Positions 57,578 through 64,000 of a DNA stretch of 64,000 nucleotides are shown in pieces. Positions within the stretch are counted from its first letter, which is position 1, and every line of letters starts with the position of its first letter. The notes below the pieces were generated by a model. The model was not told the DNA's origin, made no database searches, and saw nothing but the letters and a program-made list of their open reading frames with translations. The stretch covers positions 186,001 through 250,000 of the forward strand of contig NZ_CP029078.1 in the NCBI RefSeq assembly GCF_005222485.1. Direction: 5' to 3'. A program made the position numbers and the translations under genes. The stretch comes from Streptomyces griseoviridis. GTDB lineage: Bacteria; Actinomycetota; Actinomycetes; Streptomycetales; Streptomycetaceae.

Positions 57578-57835
57578 TCATCTGACGCTCAACAGCAGGG
57601 CAGTGCGGCCCTGTTCGATCTCGAAGCTCGTGCCGGGCAGCGCCCACAGCAGCCCGCCGGCGGCGCGCAGCGCGCCGAGCGGGCTCACCCGGAAGACCAG
57701 GCAGGCGACCACTCCGCCCGCCACGGCGAGCGCGAGCAGCGGCGACAGCACCAGCAGGACCGGCACGACCGGGACGTGCAGCCGCAGGCGGCGGCCATCG
57801 GCACGGCGCCTGCCCACCGTCACCAGCCACGGCAT
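57578..57835 (-). CDS. Small membrane protein of the DUF2089 cassette
   Basis: An 85-residue protein with one or two hydrophobic helices in the middle (VPVVPVLLVLSPLLALAVAGGVVACLVFRVS). The ATG overlaps the DUF2089 stop (TGATG), so it is translated with it. No known domain recognised. Its fixed place between a DUF2089 regulator-like protein and a SHOCT-like protein suggests a joint membrane-linked role. Confidence 0.72.
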   Translation of the reverse strand: MPWLVTVGRRRADGRRLRLHVPVVPVLLVLSPLLALAVAGGVVACLVFRVSPLGALRAAGGLLWALPGTSFEIEQGRTALLLSVR

Positions 57836-58197
57836 CACCGGGACCGCTCCAGTTCGTCCAACGCCTCCTGGGCGCTGATCTCGCCGCGCTGGAGGCGGTC
57901 GACGATGTCGGCGCCGGTGGGGGCGGGCGCGGTGTCGACGAAGTCCAGGGCCTCGGCGATCCGCTTCAGCCGGGACTTGACCGTCGGATAGCTGACACCG
58001 AAGATCCGCTCCATCTCCTTGATCGAGCCGTGCGAGCGGACGAACGCGGCGACGAACACCTGGTCGTCGGAGCCGAGTCGCGCCAGCTGCGGCGGCTCGA
58101 ACTCCCCCTCGATCGCGACACCGCTCCCGACGAGCCGGACCCGTTCGACGACGAAGGGCCGCCCCTGCGTCAGGTCCGTCAGTTCCTGCCAGTCCAC
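57835..58197 (-). CDS. DUF2089 family protein (HTH-like)
   Basis: About 120 residues. The core RGRPF-like start (TQGRPFVVERVRLVGSGVAIEGEFEPPQLARL) is followed by a helix-turn-helix-like region DQVFVAAFVRSHGSIKEMERIFGVSYPTVKSRLKRI and a C-terminal segment ADIVDRLQRGEISAQEALDEL that mirrors the start of its SHOCT-like partner. The GTG at 58197 is preferred (GAGGGGG upstream); an ATG at 58260 would add 21 residues and overlap the ATCAAG/CTTGAT palindrome. Likely a DNA-binding regulator of its own operon, inferred. Confidence 0.8.
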   Translation of the reverse strand: MDWQELTDLTQGRPFVVERVRLVGSGVAIEGEFEPPQLARLGSDDQVFVAAFVRSHGSIKEMERIFGVSYPTVKSRLKRIAEALDFVDTAPAPTGADIVDRLQRGEISAQEALDELERSR

Positions 58198-58258
58198 CTG
58201 GTCCCCCTCGCTCTCGACTTCGCGTCCCTTCCGATGAGTACATTGATTTTCTGAAGTC

Positions 58259-58278
58259 ATCAAGACGCAAACCTTGAT
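58259..58278 (-). promoter_or_regulatory. ATCAAG/CTTGAT palindrome upstream of DUF2089
   Basis: ATCAAG (58259-58264) and CTTGAT (58273-58278) flank an 8-base centre in an unusually AT-rich patch (58240-58310). The word TTGATTTT occurs at 58243-58250 and again at 58274-58281, and TTTGAT near 58302. Candidate operator for the DUF2089 cassette. Confidence 0.55.
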
Positions 58279-58425
58279 TTTTCTTATGCGCGACTCAGTT
58301 TCTTTGATCTCACGCGCGCCTTCGGACCCTTTCGTGTGACCCGCGCGGCGTTTCGGGGTGGTGCCGCGGCGGGTCGTGGCAGGCTCCGCGTCGGCGCCCG
58401 CCGTCCGTCCCCTTCAGGAGGTCCC

Positions 58426-59241
58426 ATGGTGTCCAAGCAGGTACGTGCGGTCTCCGCCGCGGCCGGCGCGGTCGCCGCGGTCCTCGCCGGAGTGGCGGCA
58501 GCCGCCGCCCCCGGGCAGGCCCCGCACCGTCCGGTCCCCGGGGACCAGGCGGTCGGTTACTTCTCCTACGCGCCGTGGCCCGCAGCCGGCGAGACCGTGC
58601 GGTTCTTCTCCGACCGGCCGCTGCCCGAGGACGTGGGCACACCGGTGTCAGGGCTGCCGGGCTGGGCACAGGGGCAGTTGGCGGGCCGGGGTCCGTCCGC
58701 TGCGAGGACCGGCACACCCGGCGGGTACAAGCTGCGCCGCGGCAACCGGAGCACCGACTACGTCTACAAGTCGGCGGACGTGTACGCCATCGAGGCCAAC
58801 TGCGGTCCGGGCGGCTGCCGTCCGGTGCAGCAGGTGAGGGTCGCGATCAAGGAGTACGTGCGCGGCCGGACGTCGAAGAACTGGGAGATCACCTTCTACG
58901 GCAGCCGCTGGTCGGGGCCGTCCCGGTTCCACCTGGACTACACCTACGACTGCGGGGTCAACATCAACCGCGCCCCGGACAAGACCTGTTCGACCTGGCG
59001 GCGGGACGGGGCGCAGGGCCACGGCTCGGGGGTCGCGGTGGACAAGCAGAAGATCGTGAAGAACTTCGGCCGCACCGCCGTGGTCACCAAGTTCCCGATG
59101 GTCAAACTGCTGGTGACGTTCGCGGACGGTTCCGGGGCGATCGGTGACGACGGCACGGCGGGCGAGAAGTTCCGCGGCTGGGACGTCTGCGTCACCAACA
59201 CCACCACGAAGCTGTGCCACGGTACCGGCGACGGCAGTTGA
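58426..59241 (+). CDS. Secreted protein of unknown function
   Basis: A 271-residue protein with a clear Sec signal peptide (MVSKQVRAVSAAAGAVAAVL and onward, cleavage near AAAAAPGQA). The mature part has six cysteines (NCGPGGC, YDCGVN, KTCST, WDVCVT, KLCHG), enough for three disulfides, and many Tyr/Trp residues. I do not recognise the family. ATG at 58426 has AGGAGG 4 bases upstream, a near-perfect ribosome-binding site. It faces away from the DUF2089 cassette. Confidence 0.75.
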   Translation: MVSKQVRAVSAAAGAVAAVLAGVAAAAAPGQAPHRPVPGDQAVGYFSYAPWPAAGETVRFFSDRPLPEDVGTPVSGLPGWAQGQLAGRGPSAARTGTPGGYKLRRGNRSTDYVYKSADVYAIEANCGPGGCRPVQQVRVAIKEYVRGRTSKNWEITFYGSRWSGPSRFHLDYTYDCGVNINRAPDKTCSTWRRDGAQGHGSGVAVDKQKIVKNFGRTAVVTKFPMVKLLVTFADGSGAIGDDGTAGEKFRGWDVCVTNTTTKLCHGTGDGS

Positions 59242-59264
59242 GCCGAGGACGACGGAGGACGGCG

Positions 59265-60218
59265 ATGACGGACTGGCCCGCACTGCGCGACCTGCTCACC
59301 CGGGGTCCCGGTTCCGGTGTGACCGGGGTGCACACGTCGGTGCAGCCCCGGCGGGACGACGGACGGGGCTGGCCGCCCGCGAGCCCGGTCCGTGTCGTCA
59401 CCCGCTTCGTGCACCGGCCGCCGCACGACTGGTTCCTCGACCACGGCAACGGCGACATCTCCCTCGAAGTCCGCGAGACAGCCGCCGGCCACGAGGCCGA
59501 CGAGGCCCAACACGGCGGCCAGGGGCTGGAGTTCGGGCCGCGCTTCCCGTGGGACCTCGCGCCCTCCCCGGCCCGGCTGGTCACCCCGACGCCCAGCGCG
59601 GCGCTGGCCGAGGCGACCGGCCTCGACGCTCCGGCCGAGGTGCGCCACGGCGGACGCGACGGCTGGGCGGTCACCCTCGGCGTGCCGTCCCTGACGCACC
59701 CGCTGCGCCTGGTCGTCGACGCCCGCGCGGGCATCGTCCTGGTGGCCGAGGTCACCGGTCTCGGGTACCGGGAGGAACTCACCGAGGTCGAGTTCCCCGG
59801 CGCGGTACCTGACAGCCGCTTCCGGTGGAGCGACGACCTCGCCGTCGAGGACGCGGCCCGGCACAGGCGCCGCGACCTCACCGCCGCGCACTACCGATCC
59901 GAGCCGCTGCCGCTTCCGGGCTTCTGGCCCGGCGGACGGGACCACTTCACGCCCGACGTGTTCGACGGCGACCTCGGCACCGGGCTGCTGGCGATCGACC
60001 TGTACACCGACGGGGCACCCGCGGGCACCCCCTCCATGGCGGTCCTGATCAGGCAGCCCCCGCACACCCCGCCGTACGAACCGGGCTGGGTCGCCGACCC
60101 GGAGACCTTCGTGCACCGCTGGCGGGACGGCACCTGGCAGTGGACGCTGGCGCTGTGGGGACGGCCCCTGACACCGGAGGAACTCGCCCGGGTGACCGGC
60201 TCCATTGCGGCGAGCTGA
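59265..60218 (+). CDS. Hypothetical protein, beta-rich
   Basis: A 317-residue cytoplasmic protein, 23 bases after the secreted protein gene and probably co-transcribed. The centre (LRLVVDARAGIVLVAEVTGLGYREELTEVEFPGAVPDSRFRW) alternates strands in a way that recalls a LolA-like/lipoprotein-carrier or actinobacterial hypothetical domain, but I cannot name it. ATG at 59265 follows GACGGAGGACGGCG. Trp-rich C-terminus (FVHRWRDGTWQWTLALWG). Confidence 0.65.
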   Translation: MTDWPALRDLLTRGPGSGVTGVHTSVQPRRDDGRGWPPASPVRVVTRFVHRPPHDWFLDHGNGDISLEVRETAAGHEADEAQHGGQGLEFGPRFPWDLAPSPARLVTPTPSAALAEATGLDAPAEVRHGGRDGWAVTLGVPSLTHPLRLVVDARAGIVLVAEVTGLGYREELTEVEFPGAVPDSRFRWSDDLAVEDAARHRRRDLTAAHYRSEPLPLPGFWPGGRDHFTPDVFDGDLGTGLLAIDLYTDGAPAGTPSMAVLIRQPPHTPPYEPGWVADPETFVHRWRDGTWQWTLALWGRPLTPEELARVTGSIAAS

Positions 60219-60343
60219 TCACAGCGACCCCCAGGCCGGCGACGTCAGCGGGTCGCGCGGAAACGGATCGTGGAACCGACGGTTAATCACCGTTTTCCGG
60301 GTACTCGGAGGGCCGGGAACGGTCCCTGCTGTAGGAGGCCACG

Positions 60344-60499
60344 ATGATCGCCCTCGGTGTCATTCTTCTAGTCGTCGGTTTCTTGACCGGCATTTCCATC
60401 CTGTGGACGATCGGTATCGTCCTTCTCGTGATAGGCGCCGTCCTGTGGATCATGGGAGCCGCAGGTCACGCCGTAGCCGGCCGTCGACACTACTGGTGA
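60344..60499 (+). CDS. DUF6131 small membrane protein
   Basis: A 51-residue protein, almost wholly hydrophobic: MIALGVILLVVGFLTGISIL then WTIGIVLLVIGAVLWIMGAAG and a basic tail AGRRHYW. The pattern of two tight helices matches the DUF6131 family common in Streptomyces. ATG at 60344 has TAGGAGG 5 bases upstream. Function unknown. Confidence 0.82.
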   Translation: MIALGVILLVVGFLTGISILWTIGIVLLVIGAVLWIMGAAGHAVAGRRHYW

Positions 60500-60706
60500 G
60501 TGCCGACGCCGTCCCGTCCCTCGTGACGGGCGCTCCGTCCGCGGGGTGAGAAGCGGTCCGGACGGCCGGCCGACGCCGGGATCCCAGGTGTCCGGCCGGA
60601 CCGTCCAGTCCGGGCCCCCGTCAGTGCCAGGCCGTTCTGAGATTCGCCTCGGACAGGTGGTCCTTGCCGGCGACCGGGCACTGGCGGGTCACCACTTCAT
60701 ACGCCG

Positions 60707-60760
60707 CATGAAGAGAGCGACCGCACACCCCTTCAGGGTGAGGCGGTCGCTCTCTTCATG
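60707..60760. terminator. Long perfect hairpin terminator
   Basis: CATGAAGAGAGCGACCGC (60707-60724) is the exact complement of 60743-60760, an 18-bp stem. The 18-base loop contains a second CACCC/GGGTG stem. It lies immediately past the msrA stop on the minus strand and would also stop plus-strand transcription. Confidence 0.9.
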
Positions 60761-60763
60761 GGG

Positions 60764-61285
60764 TCAGCTCGTCGCGGTCGAGGCGCGGCGCGGCAGCTTC
60801 CAGTCCGGGCGCGGGAAGTGGCAGGTGTAGCCGTTCGGGTAGCGCTCCAGGTAGTCCTGGTGCTCGGGCTCGGCCTCCCAGAAGTCGCCCACGGGCTCGA
60901 CCTCCGTCACGACCTTCCCGGGCCAGAGCCCGCTCGCCTCCACGTCGGCGATCGTGTCGACGGCGACGCGGTGCTGCTCGTCGTCCGTGTAGTAGATCGC
61001 GGACCGGTAGCTGCGCCCGAGGTCGTTGCCCTGGCGGTCCCTGGTGGTCGGGTCGTGGATCTGGAAGAAGAACTCCAGCAGCTCCCGGTAGCCGGTCACC
61101 GCGGGATCGAAGACGATCTCGATGGCCTCGGCGTGGTCACCGTGGTTGCGGTAGGTGGCGTTCGGAGTGTCGCCGCCGCTGTACCCCACTCGGGTGGCGA
61201 GCACGCCCGGCTGCTTGCGGATCAGGTCCTGCATGCCCCAGAAACAGCCGCCGGCCAGTACGGCCCGCTCGGTTCCCGCTGTCAT
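60764..61285 (-). CDS. msrA: Peptide-methionine (S)-S-oxide reductase MsrA
   Basis: A 173-residue enzyme of standard length. The catalytic motif GGCFWG is at residues about 11-16, with [19 protein letters not shown] and a C-terminal [10 protein letters not shown]. It repairs oxidised methionine in proteins. ATG at 61285 follows GAGGAGCGAGCG. Only the catalytic Cys in GCFWG is seen with certainty; I see no conventional C-terminal resolving cysteine, so recycling may be atypical. Confidence 0.93.
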   Translation of the reverse strand: MTAGTERAVLAGGCFWGMQDLIRKQPGVLATRVGYSGGDTPNATYRNHGDHAEAIEIVFDPAVTGYRELLEFFFQIHDPTTRDRQGNDLGRSYRSAIYYTDDEQHRVAVDTIADVEASGLWPGKVVTEVEPVGDFWEAEPEHQDYLERYPNGYTCHFPRPDWKLPRRASTATS

Positions 61286-61500
61286 CGCTCGCTCCTCGTC
61301 CTCGCAACGCCGTCCGGCGCGTCCCCGACGTGCCGGTTCTCACCTCCGTCAAGCCTATGACCCACCCGCCTTATTCCCTCGTGGCCCCCGTCCGCGGGCC
61401 CCGGCGGGGGCGCCTGTGCGGCAGGCCACTTCCGCCGCGAGAAGAAGATCACAGCCGCGCCCTATGCATCTCCTTAGTTCATCTGCCCTAGCATCCGGCC
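61286..61500. promoter_or_regulatory. Divergent region between msrA and mutA
   Basis: No gene in this region. TAGCAT at 61489-61494 ends 6 bases before the mutA ATG, and no ribosome-binding site is present (CCGGCC), so mutA may be leaderless. No good -35 is seen. Confidence 0.45.
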
Positions 61501-63315
61501 ATGACGGTCCTGCCTGACGACGGGCTCGCGCTGGCCGCCGAGTTCCCCGCCGCGACACACGAGCAATGGCAACACCTGGTGACAGGCGTGCTGCGCAAGT
61601 CCGGCAAGGAGGTCTCGGACGACACGGCGGAGGACGCCCTGTCCACCGTGCCGGAGCCCGGTCTCCGCACCCAGCCCCTGTACACGGCGCGGGACGCCGC
61701 GCCCGACCCCGGGCTGCCCGGCTTCGCGCCGTTCGTGCGCGGCGGGCGGCCCGAGGGCGGCACCGCGGGCGGCTGGGACGTGCGCCAGCGGCACGCGGCG
61801 GCGGACGACGGCGCGGTCCTGGCCGACCTGGAGAACGGGGTCACCTCGCTCTGGCTGGTCGTCGGCGAGAGCCGCGGCGGCATCCCGGTCCCCGCGCTCG
61901 GCCGGGTCCTCGACGGCGTCTACCTCGACCTGGCGCCGGTCGCCTTGGACGCGGGCGACGAGGTCGGGGCCGCGGCGGACGCGTTGCTGCGGATCCACGA
62001 GGAGCGGGGGGTGGCCCCCGAGGCGGCCCGCGGCAACCTCGGCGCCGATCCCCTCGGCCACGAGGCACGCACCGGGCGGCCCTACGACGGGCCTCCGGTC
62101 TCCGGGCTCGCGGCGCGGTGCGCCGGCGCCTACCCGGGGCTGCGGGCGCTGACCGTGGACGCGCTGCCGTACCACGAGGCGGGCGGCTCGGCGGCGCAGG
62201 AACTGGGCTGCTCGCTGGCGACCGGGGTGGCCTATCTGCGGGAGCTGACCGAGGCCGGGCTGAGCGTCGAAGAGGCCTGCCGGCAGATCGAGTTCCGGTA
62301 CGCGGCCACCGCCGACCAGTTCCTGACGATCGCCAAGCTGCGGGCGGCGCGGCGGCTGTGGGCGCGGGTCGCGGAGGTCTGCGGGGCGCCCCGGGCGGGT
62401 GCCCAGCGGCAGCACGCGGTGACCTCGCCGGTGATGATGACGCGCCGCGACCCGTGGGTGAACATGCTGCGCACGACCGTCGCCGCCCTCGCGGCGGGGG
62501 TGGGCGGGGCGGACGCCGTCACGGTGCTGCCCTTCGACGAGGAACTCGGCCTGCCGGACGCGTTCGCCCGGCGGATCGCCCGCAACACCTCCACCGTCCT
62601 CATCGAGGAGTCGCATCTGTCCCGGGTGATCGACCCGGCGGGCGGCTCCTGGTACGTGGAACGCCTCACCGACGAACTCGCGCACGCCGGCTGGGAGTTC
62701 TTCCAGACCGTGGAGCGGGCGGGCGGCCAGGCTGCCGCGTTGCGCTCCGGAGCGGTCGGCGACCGGCTCGCCGAGACCTGGGCGGTGCGCTCCGCGCGCC
62801 TCGCCACCCGGCGCGAACCCGTCACCGGCGTCAGCGAGTTCCCGCACCTCGCCGAGAAACCCGTGGTCCGCGCGCCCGCCCCCGCACCGCCGGGCGGCGG
62901 ACTGCCCCGGGTGCGCCGGGACGAGGCGTTCGAGGCGCTGCGGGCCCGCTCCGACGCCCATCTCGCCGCCACCGGCGCCCGTCCCCGCGTCCACCTCGCC
63001 GCGCTCGGCCCGGCCGCCGCGCACACCGCGCGGCTCACCTTCGCCTCGAACCTCTTCCAGGCGGGCGGCATCGAGCCCGTCACCGGGGGCGACTTCGCCG
63101 ACAGCGGCACCCCGGCCGTCTGCCTCTGTTCGAGCGACGCGCTCTACGAGGAGCGGGCCGAGGCGGTGGCGCGGGAGGTGCGGGCGGCCGGCGCCACGCA
63201 GGTGTTCCTCGCCGGCCGTCCGGGGACGTACGAAGGTGTCGACACCTACGTCTTCGCCGGGTGCGACGCCGTCGCCGTGCTCTCCGCCACGCTCGACCTC
63301 CTGGGAGTGTCCTGA
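61501..63315 (+). CDS. mutA: Methylmalonyl-CoA mutase, small subunit
   Basis: A 604-residue beta (small) subunit of adenosylcobalamin-dependent methylmalonyl-CoA mutase. Conserved landmarks include [60 protein letters not shown] and the tail in which the B12-domain-like fold is retained without a functional His ligand ([34 protein letters not shown]). It pairs with the large subunit to interconvert methylmalonyl-CoA and succinyl-CoA. Its stop overlaps the mutB start (TGATG). Confidence 0.95.
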   Translation: MTVLPDDGLALAAEFPAATHEQWQHLVTGVLRKSGKEVSDDTAEDALSTVPEPGLRTQPLYTARDAAPDPGLPGFAPFVRGGRPEGGTAGGWDVRQRHAAADDGAVLADLENGVTSLWLVVGESRGGIPVPALGRVLDGVYLDLAPVALDAGDEVGAAADALLRIHEERGVAPEAARGNLGADPLGHEARTGRPYDGPPVSGLAARCAGAYPGLRALTVDALPYHEAGGSAAQELGCSLATGVAYLRELTEAGLSVEEACRQIEFRYAATADQFLTIAKLRAARRLWARVAEVCGAPRAGAQRQHAVTSPVMMTRRDPWVNMLRTTVAALAAGVGGADAVTVLPFDEELGLPDAFARRIARNTSTVLIEESHLSRVIDPAGGSWYVERLTDELAHAGWEFFQTVERAGGQAAALRSGAVGDRLAETWAVRSARLATRREPVTGVSEFPHLAEKPVVRAPAPAPPGGGLPRVRRDEAFEALRARSDAHLAATGARPRVHLAALGPAAAHTARLTFASNLFQAGGIEPVTGGDFADSGTPAVCLCSSDALYEERAEAVAREVRAAGATQVFLAGRPGTYEGVDTYVFAGCDAVAVLSATLDLLGVS

Positions 63316-64000
63316 TGACCGGCCCCTCTGTTCCCTCCGTCCCCGACTTCTCCGGGATCGAGCTGGGCACCCCGGCCCCGCACGCCGGTCCCGACGAGTG
63401 GCGCACGGCGCTGAAGAAGGCCACCGACGGGGACGAGCCGCTGTGGCACACCCCGGAGGGCATCACCGTCAAGCCGCTCTACACCGGGCAGGACCTGGAG
63501 GGGCTCGACTTCCTCGACACCTATCCGGGCATCGCCCCCTTCCTGCGCGGCCCGTACCCGACGATGTACGTCAACCAGCCCTGGACGATCCGGCAGTACG
63601 CGGGGTTCTCCACGGCCGAGGAGTCCAACGCGTTCTACCGCCGCAACCTCGCGGCCGGGCAGAAGGGCCTGTCGGTCGCCTTCGACCTGCCCACCCACCG
63701 CGGCTACGACAGCGACCACCCGCGGGTGACGGGTGACGTCGGCATGGCGGGCGTGGCGATCGACTCGATCTACGACATGCGGCAGCTCTTCGACGGCATC
63801 CCGCTGGACCGGATGACCGTGTCGATGACGATGAACGGCGCGGTGCTGCCGGTCCTCGCGCTGTACATCGTGGCCGCCGAGGAGCAGGGCGTGCCGCCCG
63901 AGAAGCTGGCCGGGACCATCCAGAACGACATCCTCAAGGAGTTCATGGTCCGCAACACCTACATCTACCCGCCGAAGCCGTCGATGCGGATCATCTCCGA
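63315..64000 (+). CDS. mutB: Methylmalonyl-CoA mutase, large subunit (partial at window end)
   Basis: The first 228 residues of the catalytic alpha subunit, cut by the window end. [95 protein letters not shown] and [16 protein letters not shown] are highly conserved in the family and contribute to the substrate channel. The cobalamin-binding C-terminus lies beyond the window. ATG overlaps the mutA stop. Confidence 0.96.
   Translation, partial: MTGPSVPSVPDFSGIELGTPAPHAGPDEWRTALKKATDGDEPLWHTPEGITVKPLYTGQDLEGLDFLDTYPGIAPFLRGPYPTMYVNQPWTIRQYAGFSTAEESNAFYRRNLAAGQKGLSVAFDLPTHRGYDSDHPRVTGDVGMAGVAIDSIYDMRQLFDGIPLDRMTVSMTMNGAVLPVLALYIVAAEEQGVPPEKLAGTIQNDILKEFMVRNTYIYPPKPSMRIIS

Noticed and set aside
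60707..60760. 18-bp inverted repeat as an insertion-sequence end or small transposon
   Set aside because: Both arms are adjacent with a tiny loop right after a stop codon and no transposase is nearby; it fits a terminator.

Overview
The window has the look of a Streptomyces chromosome (or a close relative). GC content is very high, nearly every codon ends in G or C, and GTG/TTG starts are common. Families present include PucR, DUF5709, DUF2180, DUF6131, a Fur/DUF2180 pair, secreted xylan- and alpha-glucan-degrading enzymes with CBM2 or discoidin modules, an orphan P450, and mutAB. No plasmid, phage, IS element, CRISPR array, rRNA or tRNA was recognised. About 58 genes are supported, plus one frameshifted ribosomal-protein gene.

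Layout. 1-5242: end of a sugar ABC importer (two permeases), then a tightly coupled set (NAD-epimerase-like, DHDPS-type aldolase, 2-hydroxyacid dehydrogenase, FAH-family hydrolase) that reads as sugar or sugar-acid catabolism. A SAM methyltransferase follows (5393-6277). 6384-11725 (minus): esterase, GH78 alpha-L-rhamnosidase and GPH-type sugar symporter, a plant-glycoside uptake and degradation operon. 12041-15036: acyl-CoA ligase divergent from a PucR regulator. 15237-19774: GT4-type and UGT/MGT-type glycosyltransferases, divergent, plus an SRPBCC protein. 19851-26552 (minus): secreted CE4 deacetylase with CBM2, GH11 xylanase with CBM2 (the xlnB-axeA arrangement), and a 1425-residue GH87-type alpha-1,3-glucanase. 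The xylanase has a strikingly palindromic upstream region.

26966-36921: DEDD exonuclease, DUF5709, a two-gene split LigD (phosphoesterase and ligase), alpha/beta hydrolase, zinc-independent ribosomal proteins L36/L31 with a frameshifted L33, GH25 lysozyme, EF-hand protein, TetR regulator with a divergent NAD(P) enzyme, and an aldo/keto reductase. 37216-41775: TMEM175-like channel, large zinc metalloprotease, GntR regulator. 42261-50824: a seven-gene polycistron (two-module CMD/AhpD protein, lipoprotein, ABC ATPase, two permeases, M19 dipeptidase, FAD enzyme). It is divergent from the GntR gene across two identical-pattern palindromes exactly 63 bp apart. This is the best candidate here for an undescribed regulated pathway.

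51016-64000: small hypothetical, Fur-type regulator with DUF2180 partner and a clear operator/promoter, CaCA antiporter, a gene-poor stretch, cytochrome P450, M48 protease, a DUF2089/membrane protein/SHOCT-like cassette, secreted and cytoplasmic hypotheticals, DUF6131, msrA, and mutA-mutB (mutB runs off the end). Several GC-rich short tandem repeats lie between genes and inside coding sequence. All functions are inferred from reading motifs by eye; no search was run.
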